From an uncultured Lachnospiraceae bacterium (GTDB lineage: Bacteria > Bacillota > Clostridia > Lachnospirales > Lachnospiraceae): 49,527 nucleotides of DNA. The DNA lies in the NCBI GenBank assembly GCA_902782995.1, contig CACZPJ010000050.1, positions 1 to 49,527 of the forward strand, in the 5' to 3' direction. Below the pieces are notes generated by a model. That model was not told where the DNA came from. It saw nothing but the letters and a program-made list of their open reading frames with translations, and ran no database searches. A program made the position numbers and the translations under genes. The first letter of the stretch is position 1, and each line of letters starts with the position of its first letter. This document shows, one piece after another, positions 1 through 8,598 of this stretch.

Positions 1-49
1 ATTATAGCATTGGAGGTTTTATTATCTAGGGCTAAAGCCGGATGGGGAT

Positions 50-74
50 CCACCTGCATAGCAGGTGGTTTATT
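50..74 (+). terminator. Probable intrinsic terminator of a gene left of the window
   Basis: A perfect 8-bp stem (CCACCTGC / GCAGGTGG, loop ATA) at 50-68 is followed on the plus strand by TTTATTGT. This fits a rho-independent terminator for a plus-strand gene that ends to the left. The T-tract is imperfect and the gene itself is not visible. Confidence 0.5.
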
Positions 75-85
75 GTATAAGATAC

Positions 86-133
86 AAAAAGAACCGGCCA
101 TCCGGATTATAATTTCATCCGGATGATCGGTTC
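86..133 (-). terminator. Intrinsic terminator of the cytidylate-kinase-like gene
   Basis: A 17-bp stem (91-107 with 117-133, two imperfect pairs, 9-nt loop) is followed on the minus strand by TTTTTGTATC. It lies 60 bases past the stop codon of the minus-strand kinase-like gene. Its 3' arm and T-tract are nearly identical to those of the terminator at 2028-2070. Confidence 0.8.
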
Positions 134-193
134 TGTGTTGTGTTAAGATATAAGATCTTATAAATGCTGCAAATCTGATACAATATAAGAATT

Positions 194-820
194 TTACGAC
201 TTCTTCCTGTGATCCGCAAATGCGAGGATCATATCGACACAGCCATCGATTCCAAGCTTGCTGCTGTCAAGGCAAAGATCGTAGCTTCTCGAATCGCCCC
301 ATTTCTTACTGGTGTAGTAATTGTAGTAGCTTGCACGCTGTTTGTCGGTCTTCTGGATCAGGTCACGTGCTTTGTTCTCCGGTAAGTTTTCCTTCGCCAT
401 GATCTGTTTGATACGATAATCCATATCAGCGTGAATGAATGTATTGATGCAGTTCGGATTCTCCGATAATGCATAATCAGCACATCTTCCGACGATGACA
501 CAGGATTCTGTAGAAGCAATCTTCTTGATCGTCTCAAACTGTGCTAAGAATACCTTGTGATTCAACGGCATATCTAAAAATGGAGCTGATGAATAGCCAC
601 TCATAGAGTACGTATCCATAACCAGTGAGTATAAAAAGCTGTTTGTCGGCTTTTCATCCTGATTCTCAAAGATCTCCTGACAGAAGCCGCTTTCCTTGGC
701 TGCCATCTTAAGAAGTTCCTTATCGTAGCACTTAATGTTCAGTCTGTTGGCGAGAGCTTCACCGATTGCCTTACCTCCGCTGCCAAATTCTCTTCCGATT
801 GTATAAATTACATTACTCAT
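194..820 (-). CDS. Cytidylate kinase-like family protein (AAA_26)
   Basis: The 208-residue product opens with a P-loop-like GREFGSGG motif (about residues 9-16). It resembles the cytidylate kinase-like (AAA_26) family common in gut Clostridia; an internal VGRCADYAL motif also fits. A nucleoside monophosphate kinase fold is likely, but substrate and role are not established for this family and it should not be equated with housekeeping cmk. The start at 820 is preferred over an in-frame ATG six bases upstream, because the AGGTGG ribosome binding site is 7 nt from the former and only 1 nt from the latter. It is monocistronic, with its own promoter at 864-892 and a terminator at 86-133. Confidence 0.85.
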   Translation of the reverse strand: MSNVIYTIGREFGSGGKAIGEALANRLNIKCYDKELLKMAAKESGFCQEIFENQDEKPTNSFLYSLVMDTYSMSGYSSAPFLDMPLNHKVFLAQFETIKKIASTESCVIVGRCADYALSENPNCINTFIHADMDYRIKQIMAKENLPENKARDLIQKTDKQRASYYNYYTSKKWGDSRSYDLCLDSSKLGIDGCVDMILAFADHRKKS

Positions 821-863
821 ATGCATCCCACCTTTTGTGTGTATTTACTACTTTTATATATGA

Positions 864-892
864 ATTATACAACATATTGGACAATATGTACA
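864..892 (-). promoter_or_regulatory. Promoter of the cytidylate-kinase-like gene
   Basis: The minus strand reads TGTACA (-35, 887-892), 17 nt, TATAAT (-10, 864-869), about 45 nt upstream of the chosen start. A second TATAAT lies at 899-904. The spacer is filled by a perfect palindrome (872-889), described separately. Confidence 0.6.
872..889. promoter_or_regulatory. Palindromic operator candidate inside the kinase promoter
   Basis: ACATATTG-GA-CAATATGT is a perfect 8-bp inverted repeat with a 2-bp centre. It lies between the -10 and -35 elements of the kinase-like gene, where a bound dimeric repressor would block RNA polymerase. No regulator gene is adjacent, so the binding protein is unknown. 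Confidence 0.55.
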
Positions 893-997
893 GAATTTAT
901 TATACAATTTTTCGAAAATATTTCTACTTACTATTGTTTAGATAACAATTCACTTCCTGGCGTCCTGTCATGTAACGTTTTTTTATTACTTTTTCTT

Positions 998-2010
998 TTA
1001 GCCGATCTTCCAGCCTTCCGCTTTTTTCCGGATCTCTACAAACTGCCTGTATTTTCCATCCTGACGGATCAGTTCCTCATGCGTACCGCACTCCGCAATC
1101 CGTCCGTCGTCCACAACCAGAATCTGATCTGCCTGCTCGATCGTGGCAAGCCGATGTGCAATCGTAATGATCGTCTTTCCTCTTGTCAGCTCCGTTACCG
1201 CGTTCTGGATCAAATGCTCGTTTTCCGGATCGATACTTGCCGTCGCTTCATCGAGTATGATGATCGGCGCGTCCTTTAACATGGCTCTTGCAATGGAAAT
1301 ACGCTGTTTCTGCCCGCCGGAGAGGGTATCACCGCCCTCTCCGATCACCGTGTCATAAGCCATTTGGCAATTCCATGATAAAATCATGACAGCATGCTTT
1401 TTTTGCTGCCTCAATCATCTCTGCCTCCGTCGCGTCCGGTTTTCCGAAACAGATATTCGCACGTATTGTATCATGGAACAGATACACGTTCTGGAACACC
1501 ATGGAAATATTAGAAAGCAGACTGTCACAGGTCAGTTCCTTAATATTGTGCCCGCCAATACGGATGCTTCCCACATTTACGTCATAAAAACGCGCGATCA
1601 GGCTGCAGATCGTTGTTTTTCCGGAACCAGACGGTCCGACAATCGCGGTCGAAGTCTTTTCCGGTATCTGAAAGGTTACATCCTTTAGGATCGTTCTGCT
1701 GTCATAGCCAAAGTTAACATGCCGAAATTCAATATCATAATGATCTAACGGAATGTCCTTTCCGTCGCTGTCAATATAGTTTTCTTTCTTTAAGGCATCT
1801 AGCTGATCCATCGCGTCCTCGATAATACTTAATACATGAGCACTGTCACTGATCGGTTCTACACTTGCAAATATCTCAAATGAGAAGAATACGAAGATGA
1901 GCATCATGGAAAAATCCATCTGTCCGTTCCGTGCCATGAAAAAAACTGTTAACAGCATATCATAACAAAAGGGTTTTGTCTGTCCCGTTTCGTCGTTTTT
2001 GTTCCGTTTA
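998..2010 (-). pseudogene. Remnant of an ABC exporter (C-terminal permease end plus ATPase)
   Basis: The fragment encodes the last transmembrane stretch and the full nucleotide-binding domain of a fused permease/ATPase exporter. Walker A GPSGSGKTT sits in the first frame; the signature LSGGQKQR, Walker B IIILDEA and an H-loop (IAHRL) sit in the second. The two frames meet near 1357-1358, where one extra T (minus strand GGCTTATGAC against an expected GGCTATGAC) turns PNGYDTV into PNGL-stop. Most of the N-terminal membrane domain is missing, and upstream sequence runs directly into the terminator of the chemotaxis gene, so the exact 5' limit is uncertain. Two independent lesions make loss of function likely. 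No partner half-transporter is present. Confidence 0.85.
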
Positions 2011-2027
2011 GACATTTTCCTTACAGC

Positions 2028-2070
2028 AAAAAGAACCGGCAGCATCAATTCATGACTACTGTCGGTTCTT
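2028..2070 (-). terminator. Intrinsic terminator of the chemotaxis receptor gene
   Basis: A 12-bp stem (2031-2042 with 2059-2070, one wobble pair) is followed on the minus strand by TTTTTGC. It lies about 40 bases after the stop codon of the methyl-accepting chemotaxis gene. The nominal start codon of the ABC remnant falls inside its loop, so that start is an artefact. Confidence 0.8.
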
Positions 2071-2108
2071 ATAAATTCATTGAAATAGATCTTTCGCAGA
2101 TCTTATGC

Positions 2109-3809
2109 TTATGCTTCCGGTAATACGAACTTGCTTACAAGATCATCTAAGGATGTTGCCTGTGCAGATAACTCCTGACTGGTTGCAGAAGACTCTTCTG
2201 CTGCTGCGGAGTTATTCTGGATAACTTCTGAGATCTGGTTTACACCTGCCTCAGCCTGATCCATTGCATCTGCCTGTCCTCTTGCAACTTCGCTGATACC
2301 CTTTGAAGATTCTGCAATCTTCTGGATTCCGTCTACAACATCTGCAATAGACTGTGCGGCACGGTCTGCGGCTTTATTACCATCTTCAATCTCCTGTAAT
2401 GCACCTTCGATCAGATCTCTGGTATTTACAGCAGACTTTGTGGTCTGTTCAGCAAGCTGACGGATCTGATCCGCAACAACCGCGAATCCTCTTCCGGCTT
2501 CACCGGCTCTTGCAGCCTCGATAGAAGCATTTAAGGAAAGCAGATTGGTCTGGGATGCAATATCCTCGATCTCAGAGATAATGTCTCCGATCTTCTTGGA
2601 GGTCTCATCGATACGTGTCATGGCATCTACCATAGCCTTCATTTCTTCACTGCTCTTACCGACTTCTTCTGCATACTTCTGAGCCTGCTCATATGCACCA
2701 TGTGCATCCTCTGCTGCATGGTCAATATTATCTGTAATACTTGTAATCGTAGCCTGTAACTCTTCTACTGCGCCAGCCTGATCGGTTGCTCCTTCAGCCA
2801 TGCTCTGGGAAGATTCAGCCAGATTTGTTGCTCCTGCTGATACCTGTGCAGATGCTTCGCTGATAGACTGGATCGTACCGATCATCTGATCACGCATTAC
2901 ACGCATTGCAACAAGGAGTTCTTCAAAATCACCAACATATTTTTCTCTGTGATCGGATGTAACTGCATAATTGCCGTTCGCCATCTGATCCATCAGGGAA
3001 CCGGCATCATTGATAACGGTATTTAAGGTATCTGCCATCTCGTTTGCAGTTGTGATCATAGCAGCAACTTCATCGTTAGACTTGATCTCCGGGAACGGAT
3101 CATGGAGATTACCCTGTGCAAACGTCTTTAAACGTGCTTCTAATGCCTGGATCGGAGTTGCAATACCCTTTGCAATGGATGCGCCCATTCTTTTAGAAAC
3201 TACAATACCAATGATGATAATCACAATGATTACAATGATAAAGACAATAGATACAACTTCCAGACGTAGTGCCAGAGCATCTCCCTGTGTAACATTGGCA
3301 TCCATTAAAGCTGCTAACTGGGAGTAAATCTCATCGTATAACGGTCCGACATCATCCCGCATCATTTCCTGAGCCTTGATACTTGCTTCATTATCGGTTG
3401 TCTTTCCGACAGCGATCGTCTTCTGTTCTGCATTCCAGTAAGCCTCTAACTTGGAATCAATGTCATCGTAGATCTCACGTTCTGCCTTGGATGAAACAGT
3501 CTCATCTACGGCAGCCCAGTACTCCTCAAAGGCTTCCTTTTTCGAATCACGTGTATCGTTCATCTGTGTGATAAGATCAGCATCATTATAACCGATAACG
3601 CCTCGTGCTGCGGATCTGGTCTCCGCAAAGGTTACCATTGTCTTACCGATGTCACCCTGTGAAAAACCATAATTAACAAGTGCACTCTTATACCGTGTCA
3701 TTACGATTGCAAGCATGATCACACCTAAGACTGCAGCTATGGCTCCAATCAATGAAACCATACGGAACGATTTCGTCAAACGTCCCTGAATCTTTTCGTT
3801 TTGAAACAT
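2109..3809 (-). CDS. Methyl-accepting chemotaxis protein
   Basis: The 566-residue receptor has a classical layout. A first membrane helix (about 15-37) is followed by an extracytoplasmic helical sensor rich in charged heptads (about 40-180), a second helix (about 183-206), a HAMP domain, and a long coiled-coil signalling domain. The conserved hairpin tip is clear ([20 protein letters not shown], then [20 protein letters not shown]). It should pass ligand signals to CheA/CheW. The sensor looks like a four-helix bundle, so the ligand cannot be predicted. There is no C-terminal CheR-docking pentapeptide. The start has AGGAGG 6 nt upstream. The gene stands alone, with its own promoter (3889-3916) and terminator (2028-2070); no che genes are nearby. 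Confidence 0.95.
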   Translation of the reverse strand: MFQNEKIQGRLTKSFRMVSLIGAIAAVLGVIMLAIVMTRYKSALVNYGFSQGDIGKTMVTFAETRSAARGVIGYNDADLITQMNDTRDSKKEAFEEYWAAVDETVSSKAEREIYDDIDSKLEAYWNAEQKTIAVGKTTDNEASIKAQEMMRDDVGPLYDEIYSQLAALMDANVTQGDALALRLEVVSIVFIIVIIVIIIIGIVVSKRMGASIAKGIATPIQALEARLKTFAQGNLHDPFPEIKSNDEVAAMITTANEMADTLNTVINDAGSLMDQMANGNYAVTSDHREKYVGDFEELLVAMRVMRDQMIGTIQSISEASAQVSAGATNLAESSQSMAEGATDQAGAVEELQATITSITDNIDHAAEDAHGAYEQAQKYAEEVGKSSEEMKAMVDAMTRIDETSKKIGDIISEIEDIASQTNLLSLNASIEAARAGEAGRGFAVVADQIRQLAEQTTKSAVNTRDLIEGALQEIEDGNKAADRAAQSIADVVDGIQKIAESSKGISEVARGQADAMDQAEAGVNQISEVIQNNSAAAEESSATSQELSAQATSLDDLVSKFVLPEA

Positions 3810-3888
3810 ACGTTTCCTCCTTTGTTTTTAGCAATTCTCCTACGAATTGTTTCTTTCGTATATGCGTCAGAAGACACACTTTAAGCAC

Positions 3889-3916
3889 ATTATAGCACGT
3901 TTTCGTGAAATATCAA
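3889..3916 (-). promoter_or_regulatory. SigmaA-type promoter of the chemotaxis receptor
   Basis: The minus strand reads TTGATA (3911-3916), 16 nt, TATAAT (3889-3894), about 80 nt before the receptor start. It begins directly after the stop codon of the rluD-like gene. The receptor therefore appears to use housekeeping sigma rather than a motility sigma. Confidence 0.75.
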
Positions 3917-3920
3917 AGTC

Positions 3921-4829
3921 TTATAGCTTTTTTAGCAATTTTAGAAAATATTCCGGTAAAGGCGCGCTGACTTCCATATATTCATGCGTTGAAGGATGGA
4001 TAAAACCGATCGTCATTGCATGCAGGGTCTGTCCCTGTAAATGATAAGGATTCTTCTGTGAACCATAGATGGTATCACCGAGCAGCGGATGTCCGGTACT
4101 TGCCATATGCACACGGATCTGGTGTGTCCGTCCGGTCTCTAACTCGAATTCCATATAGGTTGCATTTGCAAAGCGTTCTAATACCTTATAATGTGTCACC
4201 GCCGGCTTGCCGTTTTTCTCATTGACCGCCATTTTCTTGCGCTCGGTCGGATGCCTGCCGATCGCACCTTCGATCCTTCCACTCTCCTGCTTTACGACTC
4301 CGCTTACGATACCACGGTATCTGCGCGTGACCGAGTGCTCCTTGATCTGCCCGGCAATAAAGCGGTGGCATTCATCGTTTTTACAGACGATCAGTGATCC
4401 GGTTGTATCCTTATCGATCCGGTGTACGATACCCGGACGGATCTCACCGTTGATGCCGGAGAGCTGATCCTTACAGTGATACATGATGGCATTGACAAGC
4501 GTCCCGGTATAATGTCCCGGACAGGGGTGTACGACCATCCCCTTTGGCTTATTTACGATCAGAAGATCTTCATCTTCATATAAAATATCAAGTGGTATGT
4601 CCTCCGGTAAGATTGCAACCGGAACCGCAGGCGGAATCTCAACTTCGATCAGATCCTCGGCATGTACACGGAAGTTCGCTTTTTCTGTTTTTTCATTGAC
4701 CTTCACATGATCCTCTTTGATCAGCTTCTGGAAAAAAGTCCGTGACTGTCCGGGATAGATCCCTGCTAGGATCTTATCGAGACGTTCGCCTTCCTGTTCA
4801 TTATTTATCTCAAAACTCTCTCTCTGCAT
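3921..4829 (-). CDS. RluA-family 23S rRNA pseudouridine synthase (RluD-like)
   Basis: This enzyme isomerises uridine to pseudouridine in RNA. With the start at 4829 it has 302 residues, the usual size for RluD-type enzymes. An S4 RNA-binding domain covers about residues 10-60. The catalytic motif HRIDKDTTG places the active-site aspartate at about residue 139, and a typical GRTHQIRVH motif follows later. In-frame start codons at 4841 and 4880 exist. None has an ideal ribosome binding site, so the start is chosen by homology of length. It is the last gene of the HlyD-yggS-sepF-ylmH-aroB-lspA operon. lspA followed by a RluD homologue is a common firmicute pairing. The exact uridine target is inferred, not shown. 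Confidence 0.9.
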   Translation of the reverse strand: MQRESFEINNEQEGERLDKILAGIYPGQSRTFFQKLIKEDHVKVNEKTEKANFRVHAEDLIEVEIPPAVPVAILPEDIPLDILYEDEDLLIVNKPKGMVVHPCPGHYTGTLVNAIMYHCKDQLSGINGEIRPGIVHRIDKDTTGSLIVCKNDECHRFIAGQIKEHSVTRRYRGIVSGVVKQESGRIEGAIGRHPTERKKMAVNEKNGKPAVTHYKVLERFANATYMEFELETGRTHQIRVHMASTGHPLLGDTIYGSQKNPYHLQGQTLHAMTIGFIHPSTHEYMEVSAPLPEYFLKLLKKL

Positions 4830-4912
4830 AAAAATAACCATGCCTTTTCTCAGCCTGCAGACTTCAAGCTGCAGACACAATACTTACAAAATGGATAACG
4901 TTCATTTTATCC

Positions 4913-5446
4913 TCATTTTTTTGATGGGAAAATCTGATTCAGGTCCTCTTCTTTATAATAAAATAAGAGAAAAATGATCAGACCGATCGCGCCTACGGTA
5001 ACGTAGATATCTGCAACATTAAAAATCGGAAAGTTGATCAGCTTAAAATAAAAGAAATCAACGACGTAATTGTTTGCTACCCGGTCGATCATGTTTCCGA
5101 CTGCCCCGGCGGCAAGAACTACGGTAATGATACGCAGTGGCAGGAATCTGCGGTTCAGTGGCTGCTTACTGTAAAACCATACGGCAATCAGCAAAAAGAT
5201 AACCGTGATCACCAGAAAAAATCCCCGTCTGCCCTGAAAGATGCCAAATGCTGCACCGCGGTTCTCTAAATACTGCAATTCAAACACCCCGGAGATCAAC
5301 GGAACCGGACTCTGCCCCTTCAGATGGTGCACTACCAGATATTTACTCCATTGATCAAATAGAATCAGAAGAACAGCAGCGATCAGACCGATTACTGCAT
5401 GTAAGAGCCTCCCTGACGGAATATGCGCTTTATTTTTTGTACTCAT
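4913..5446 (-). CDS. lspA: Lipoprotein signal peptidase (signal peptidase II)
   Basis: LspA cleaves signal peptides of diacylglyceryl-modified prolipoproteins in the membrane. The 177-residue protein has four hydrophobic segments and both catalytic aspartate regions: GNMIDR and, after VVDFFYF, FNVADIYV. The conserved NRGAAFG motif is also present. The start at 5446 has AAAGGA 9 nt upstream. An in-frame ATG 33 nt further up lacks a good site. Substrates in this same window include the DacF-like and DUF3048 lipoproteins. It lies between aroB and the rluD-like gene, with short gaps. Confidence 0.96.
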   Translation of the reverse strand: MSTKNKAHIPSGRLLHAVIGLIAAVLLILFDQWSKYLVVHHLKGQSPVPLISGVFELQYLENRGAAFGIFQGRRGFFLVITVIFLLIAVWFYSKQPLNRRFLPLRIITVVLAAGAVGNMIDRVANNYVVDFFYFKLINFPIFNVADIYVTVGAIGLIIFLLFYYKEEDLNQIFPSKK

Positions 5447-5482
5447 GTTCAAGAATCCTTTCTCTTCCTTCATTCCCAATCC

Positions 5483-6574
5483 TTATTTCAGGATAAAACG
5501 GATTGCTTCTAAAAGCTGTTCGTCAGTCAGTTCACGGGTAATATACGCTTCTCCAACCTGTTTTAAGAGAATAAAGTTGATCTTACCCGCCTGCATCTTC
5601 TTATCAGACTTTGTCGTCTTAAGGATCTGCGCATCCTCTAATCCGGTAGTAGAAACCGGAAGATCGAAGTGACCAAACGTCTCTATGATATGATCGCATA
5701 CTTCCTTGGAAAGATTCCCTTCCCGATAAGATAAAAAGGAAGCTGCGACACAGCCGATCGCGACACATTCTCCATGATATAACCGGAAATCGGATAGCTT
5801 TTCTACTGCATGACCGATCGTATGTCCGAAGTTTAAAAGTGCGCGCTCGCCCTTTTCCTTTGGATCGTTTTCTACGACTTCGCGCTTGATCTGACAACTG
5901 CGATAGACCATCTCTTCCATAACCGGAAGGTCTAATGCCATAATTGCAGCGTAGTTGTCCTTCATCCACTGGAAATAAGCAGCATCTTTGATCAGCCCAT
6001 GCTTTAAGATCTCAGCAATTCCGGAAGAAAGCTGACGTTTTGGCAGGGTATTCAATACAGAAAGATTCATATATACCAGTGCCGGCTGATGGAACGCACC
6101 GACCATATTCTTGTACTGCTTAAAGTCGACTCCGGTTTTTCCACCGATGCTGCTGTCTACCTGTGCTAAAAGCGATGTCGGAATCTGTACAAAACGGATG
6201 CCGCGTAAGTAGGTTGCGGCTGCAAAGCCGGTCAGATCACCGACCACACCACCACCAAGTGCGATCAGCATATCGTGACGGTCAAAGCCCTTTAAGATCA
6301 GATGTTCATATAAGGCTTCCACCGTGTCTATATTTTTCGATGCTTCTCCGGCTTCAAACACGAAGGAATGCACCTGTGAAAAAGCAGTCTGTAAGCAGTC
6401 TGCTACCTGATCTAAATAGATCTTCGCAACCTGTGAATCGGAAACGATGCAAAGCTTCTGTCCACTGGTGCAGCCGATCTCCTTTAGTGCATCGGTTAAG
6501 TCTGAAAAATCCTCCCGGATCAAAATCTCATACGCAAGGCTTCCTTCATAAGATACCGGTATTGTTTTTGCCAT
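5483..6574 (-). CDS. aroB: 3-dehydroquinate synthase
   Basis: AroB converts DAHP to 3-dehydroquinate in the shikimate pathway, using NAD+ and a divalent metal. The 363-residue protein has the NAD-binding GGGVVGDLTGFAAATYLRG region and the conserved QVDSSIGGKTGVD segment. The metal-binding histidine motifs are LLNFGHTIGHAVE and YHGECVAIG. The ATG at 6574 is chosen because an upstream in-frame GTG has no spaced ribosome binding site. It is embedded between ylmH and lspA, away from other aromatic-pathway genes. That placement is odd for a biosynthetic gene and suggests insertion into the division-associated cluster. Confidence 0.95.
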   Translation of the reverse strand: MAKTIPVSYEGSLAYEILIREDFSDLTDALKEIGCTSGQKLCIVSDSQVAKIYLDQVADCLQTAFSQVHSFVFEAGEASKNIDTVEALYEHLILKGFDRHDMLIALGGGVVGDLTGFAAATYLRGIRFVQIPTSLLAQVDSSIGGKTGVDFKQYKNMVGAFHQPALVYMNLSVLNTLPKRQLSSGIAEILKHGLIKDAAYFQWMKDNYAAIMALDLPVMEEMVYRSCQIKREVVENDPKEKGERALLNFGHTIGHAVEKLSDFRLYHGECVAIGCVAASFLSYREGNLSKEVCDHIIETFGHFDLPVSTTGLEDAQILKTTKSDKKMQAGKINFILLKQVGEAYITRELTDEQLLEAIRFILK

Positions 6575-6593
6575 GTTACCTCTCACTCCATTT

Positions 6594-7343
6594 CTAAATA
6601 TACTTTTTATATAAAATCTTCATACGGTCTTTTTTCGTTACGCCCAAAGCTCCTGCAAATAAGAACTTTCCATAACCGCGGATGGAAATGACGTCATTTT
6701 CCTTACACAGATAGGTATTATGCAGACATTCACTGCCCATTACGGCAACTTTTCCACTCTGGATCAGGGCTACCGCATTGCTTCTGGACTTATGGATCAT
6801 CGCAGCTACGACATTATCGATCCGGTTTGAGGAGATAACCGCCTCATATTCCTGCATCTTAGGCTGGATGTTCAGGCTGCCCGCATCAACCGGTGCAAGC
6901 TGCACGATCGTATGTCTGATCTGTGTGATCTCTGAAAGCAGATAGTCTGCGATCTCTTTTTTGCAGAAAAGATATGCACCATCCTCTGCGACTGAAATAT
7001 CTCCGATCTTCGCACGCTCTATGCCAAGACTCATCACCGCACCGAGAATATCGCGGTGTGAAAGCTCTTCTGCAAACTTTGGATAGGCAGGTGACAGCTT
7101 TAGGCAGATGATGGGATAATCCCAGGCATAAGAAAGAGCATCAGGAACAAAAGCTGCTATCTGACGCTCTGCATATGCATATCCACCAAACACTTCGTAA
7201 TGCACAGAATACTTTCCGGAATTCTGGTGGAGAATATTCAGTTCACTGAGTGTTAAAAAATCACTGAAAGTTACAATATCTCTCTTATATGCCTGATTCG
7301 AAAGATCGATAAACCGTTTTTCGGTCAGTAAATTCTCACTCAT
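6594..7343 (-). CDS. ylmH: YlmH-type S4-domain RNA-binding protein
   Basis: The 249-residue protein matches the YlmH family: an alpha/beta N-terminal part with the motif YPIICLKLSPAYPKFAEELS, a middle domain, and a C-terminal S4 RNA-binding domain (about 180-245; SRSNAVALIQSGKVAVMG). Known YlmH proteins are tied to cell division clusters and to ribosome-associated quality control, where they bind stalled 50S subunits. The last residue lies 8 nt before the previous gene's terminus region, and it follows sepF by 8 nt. AGGACAGG precedes the start. The role here is by family; nothing in the sequence distinguishes division from translation functions. Confidence 0.9.
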   Translation of the reverse strand: MSENLLTEKRFIDLSNQAYKRDIVTFSDFLTLSELNILHQNSGKYSVHYEVFGGYAYAERQIAAFVPDALSYAWDYPIICLKLSPAYPKFAEELSHRDILGAVMSLGIERAKIGDISVAEDGAYLFCKKEIADYLLSEITQIRHTIVQLAPVDAGSLNIQPKMQEYEAVISSNRIDNVVAAMIHKSRSNAVALIQSGKVAVMGSECLHNTYLCKENDVISIRGYGKFLFAGALGVTKKDRMKILYKKYI

Positions 7344-7351
7344 AGCCTGTC

Positions 7352-7861
7352 CTATCTGATGTCAGTCTGTATTCCGGATGTGTCAAAAGAATCTAAGATA
7401 TTCTGGAAATCGCCGGAAATGTCAACTGCCTCCGGTGTAATAATGAATATGTACTTAGAGATCTTCTGAAGATTGCCACGGATCGCATAACAGGAACCGG
7501 ATGCAAAGTCAATGATCCGCTGTGCAACTTCTACATCAAGGCCTTCCACATTCAGTACAACGGTACGGTTCTGTAACAGGGTATCGGTAATCTCGATCGC
7601 TTCATCAAAAGAAGTCGGCTTGATGACACAGACAGACATCCCATTGCTGCTGCGCTTGCTGCTGCGCATCGGAGTGATCTTCGAGACATTCTTCGTGGTC
7701 TCACGGACATCCGCTATATCGGTTGTCTTCTCCTCCTTACGGAACATCTTCTTCTTCGGAGTATCGTCTTCTTCCTCTTCGTAGTAATCATCCTCGTAGA
7801 ACTCATCGTCATCATCCGGACTCAGACGCATCACATCCATAAATTTATCAAATAATCCCAT
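7352..7861 (-). CDS. sepF: Cell division protein SepF
   Basis: SepF anchors and bundles FtsZ at the division site. The 169-residue protein starts with the amphipathic membrane-targeting helix MGLFDKFMDVMRL, followed by a very acidic linker (about 15-35, mostly D and E) and a basic/serine stretch. The C-terminal globular SepF domain (about 75-165) contains VCVIKPTSFDEAIEITD and the NVEGLDVEVAQRIIDF segment. The ribosome binding site AGGAG lies 9 nt upstream. It sits between yggS and ylmH, as in most Firmicutes. Confidence 0.95.
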   Translation of the reverse strand: MGLFDKFMDVMRLSPDDDDEFYEDDYYEEEEDDTPKKKMFRKEEKTTDIADVRETTKNVSKITPMRSSKRSSNGMSVCVIKPTSFDEAIEITDTLLQNRTVVLNVEGLDVEVAQRIIDFASGSCYAIRGNLQKISKYIFIITPEAVDISGDFQNILDSFDTSGIQTDIR

Positions 7862-7878
7862 GATATAAATCTCCTAAT

Positions 7879-8571
7879 CTATTTATTATAATTACGTGCT
7901 CCAAAGATTCCGGTACCGACACGGACGATCGTTGCACCTTCTTCGATTGCAACCATATAGTCTCCGGTCATACCCATTGAAAGCACATTCATAGATACAT
8001 TATCAATGTTTTTCGATGCGATGTCAACAGATAATTGCTTGATGCCACGAAAATAAGTACGGTTCTCTTCCGGATCTTCTACGAAAGGCGCGATCGTCAT
8101 AAGTCCCTGAATGCGGAGATTCTCTAATTCTGAGATCTGCTTTACCAACTCCATGGCATCTTCCTTACTGATGCCGAACTTGCTCTCTTCGTCAGCAATG
8201 TTGACTTCTACAAGGATCGGAACCACAAGGTTCTTTTTCTTTGCCTGGATATTGATCTCCTCTGCTAAGCGGTAAGAATCTACGGAATGGATCAGACATG
8301 CCTTGTCGATCACATGCTTTACCTTATTACGCTGTAAATGTCCGATCATATGCCAGCGGATGTCCTTTGGCAGCTCGGGATACTTTGCTTCGATCTCCTG
8401 TACTTTATTCTCTCCAAAGTCACGGATTCCTTCGTCATAGATCTCCTGAAGCATGGAAACCGGCTTGGTCTTACTTACTGCAACTAATGTTACTTCGCTT
8501 CTGTCACGTCCTGCCTTTTTGCAGGCAGCCTCGATATTTTTTTCAACCTGTGCAAGATTTTCTTTTAACAT
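7879..8571 (-). CDS. yggS: YggS/PROSC-family PLP homeostasis protein
   Basis: This family binds pyridoxal 5'-phosphate and influences PLP and amino-acid balance without a known catalytic reaction. The 230-residue protein has the PLP lysine at about residue 34 in VAVSKTKP. It also has the family motifs FGENKVQE, WHMIGHLQRNK and SMGMTGDY. It is a single TIM-barrel domain of normal length. It precedes sepF in the operon; the same order occurs in Bacillus (ylmE-ylmF). Confidence 0.95.
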   Translation of the reverse strand: MLKENLAQVEKNIEAACKKAGRDRSEVTLVAVSKTKPVSMLQEIYDEGIRDFGENKVQEIEAKYPELPKDIRWHMIGHLQRNKVKHVIDKACLIHSVDSYRLAEEINIQAKKKNLVVPILVEVNIADEESKFGISKEDAMELVKQISELENLRIQGLMTIAPFVEDPEENRTYFRGIKQLSVDIASKNIDNVSMNVLSMGMTGDYMVAIEEGATIVRVGTGIFGARNYNK

Positions 8572-8598
8572 GTTCTCATACCTTTCTGTCTTATTCTT

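Noticed and set aside
821..1279. 152-codon plus-strand open frame opposite the ABC remnant
   Set aside because: It is antisense to a clear ABC ATPase frame, lacks a ribosome binding site and shows no domain.
2011..2048. N-terminal extension of the ABC remnant to an ATG at 2048
   Set aside because: The ATG lies in the loop of the chemotaxis gene terminator and the encoded residues do not match the exporter family.
4851..4878. Short CTGCAG/CTGCAG hairpin between lspA and the rluD-like gene
   Set aside because: It is only six pairs without a T-tract and lies within an operon, so it is not a convincing terminator.
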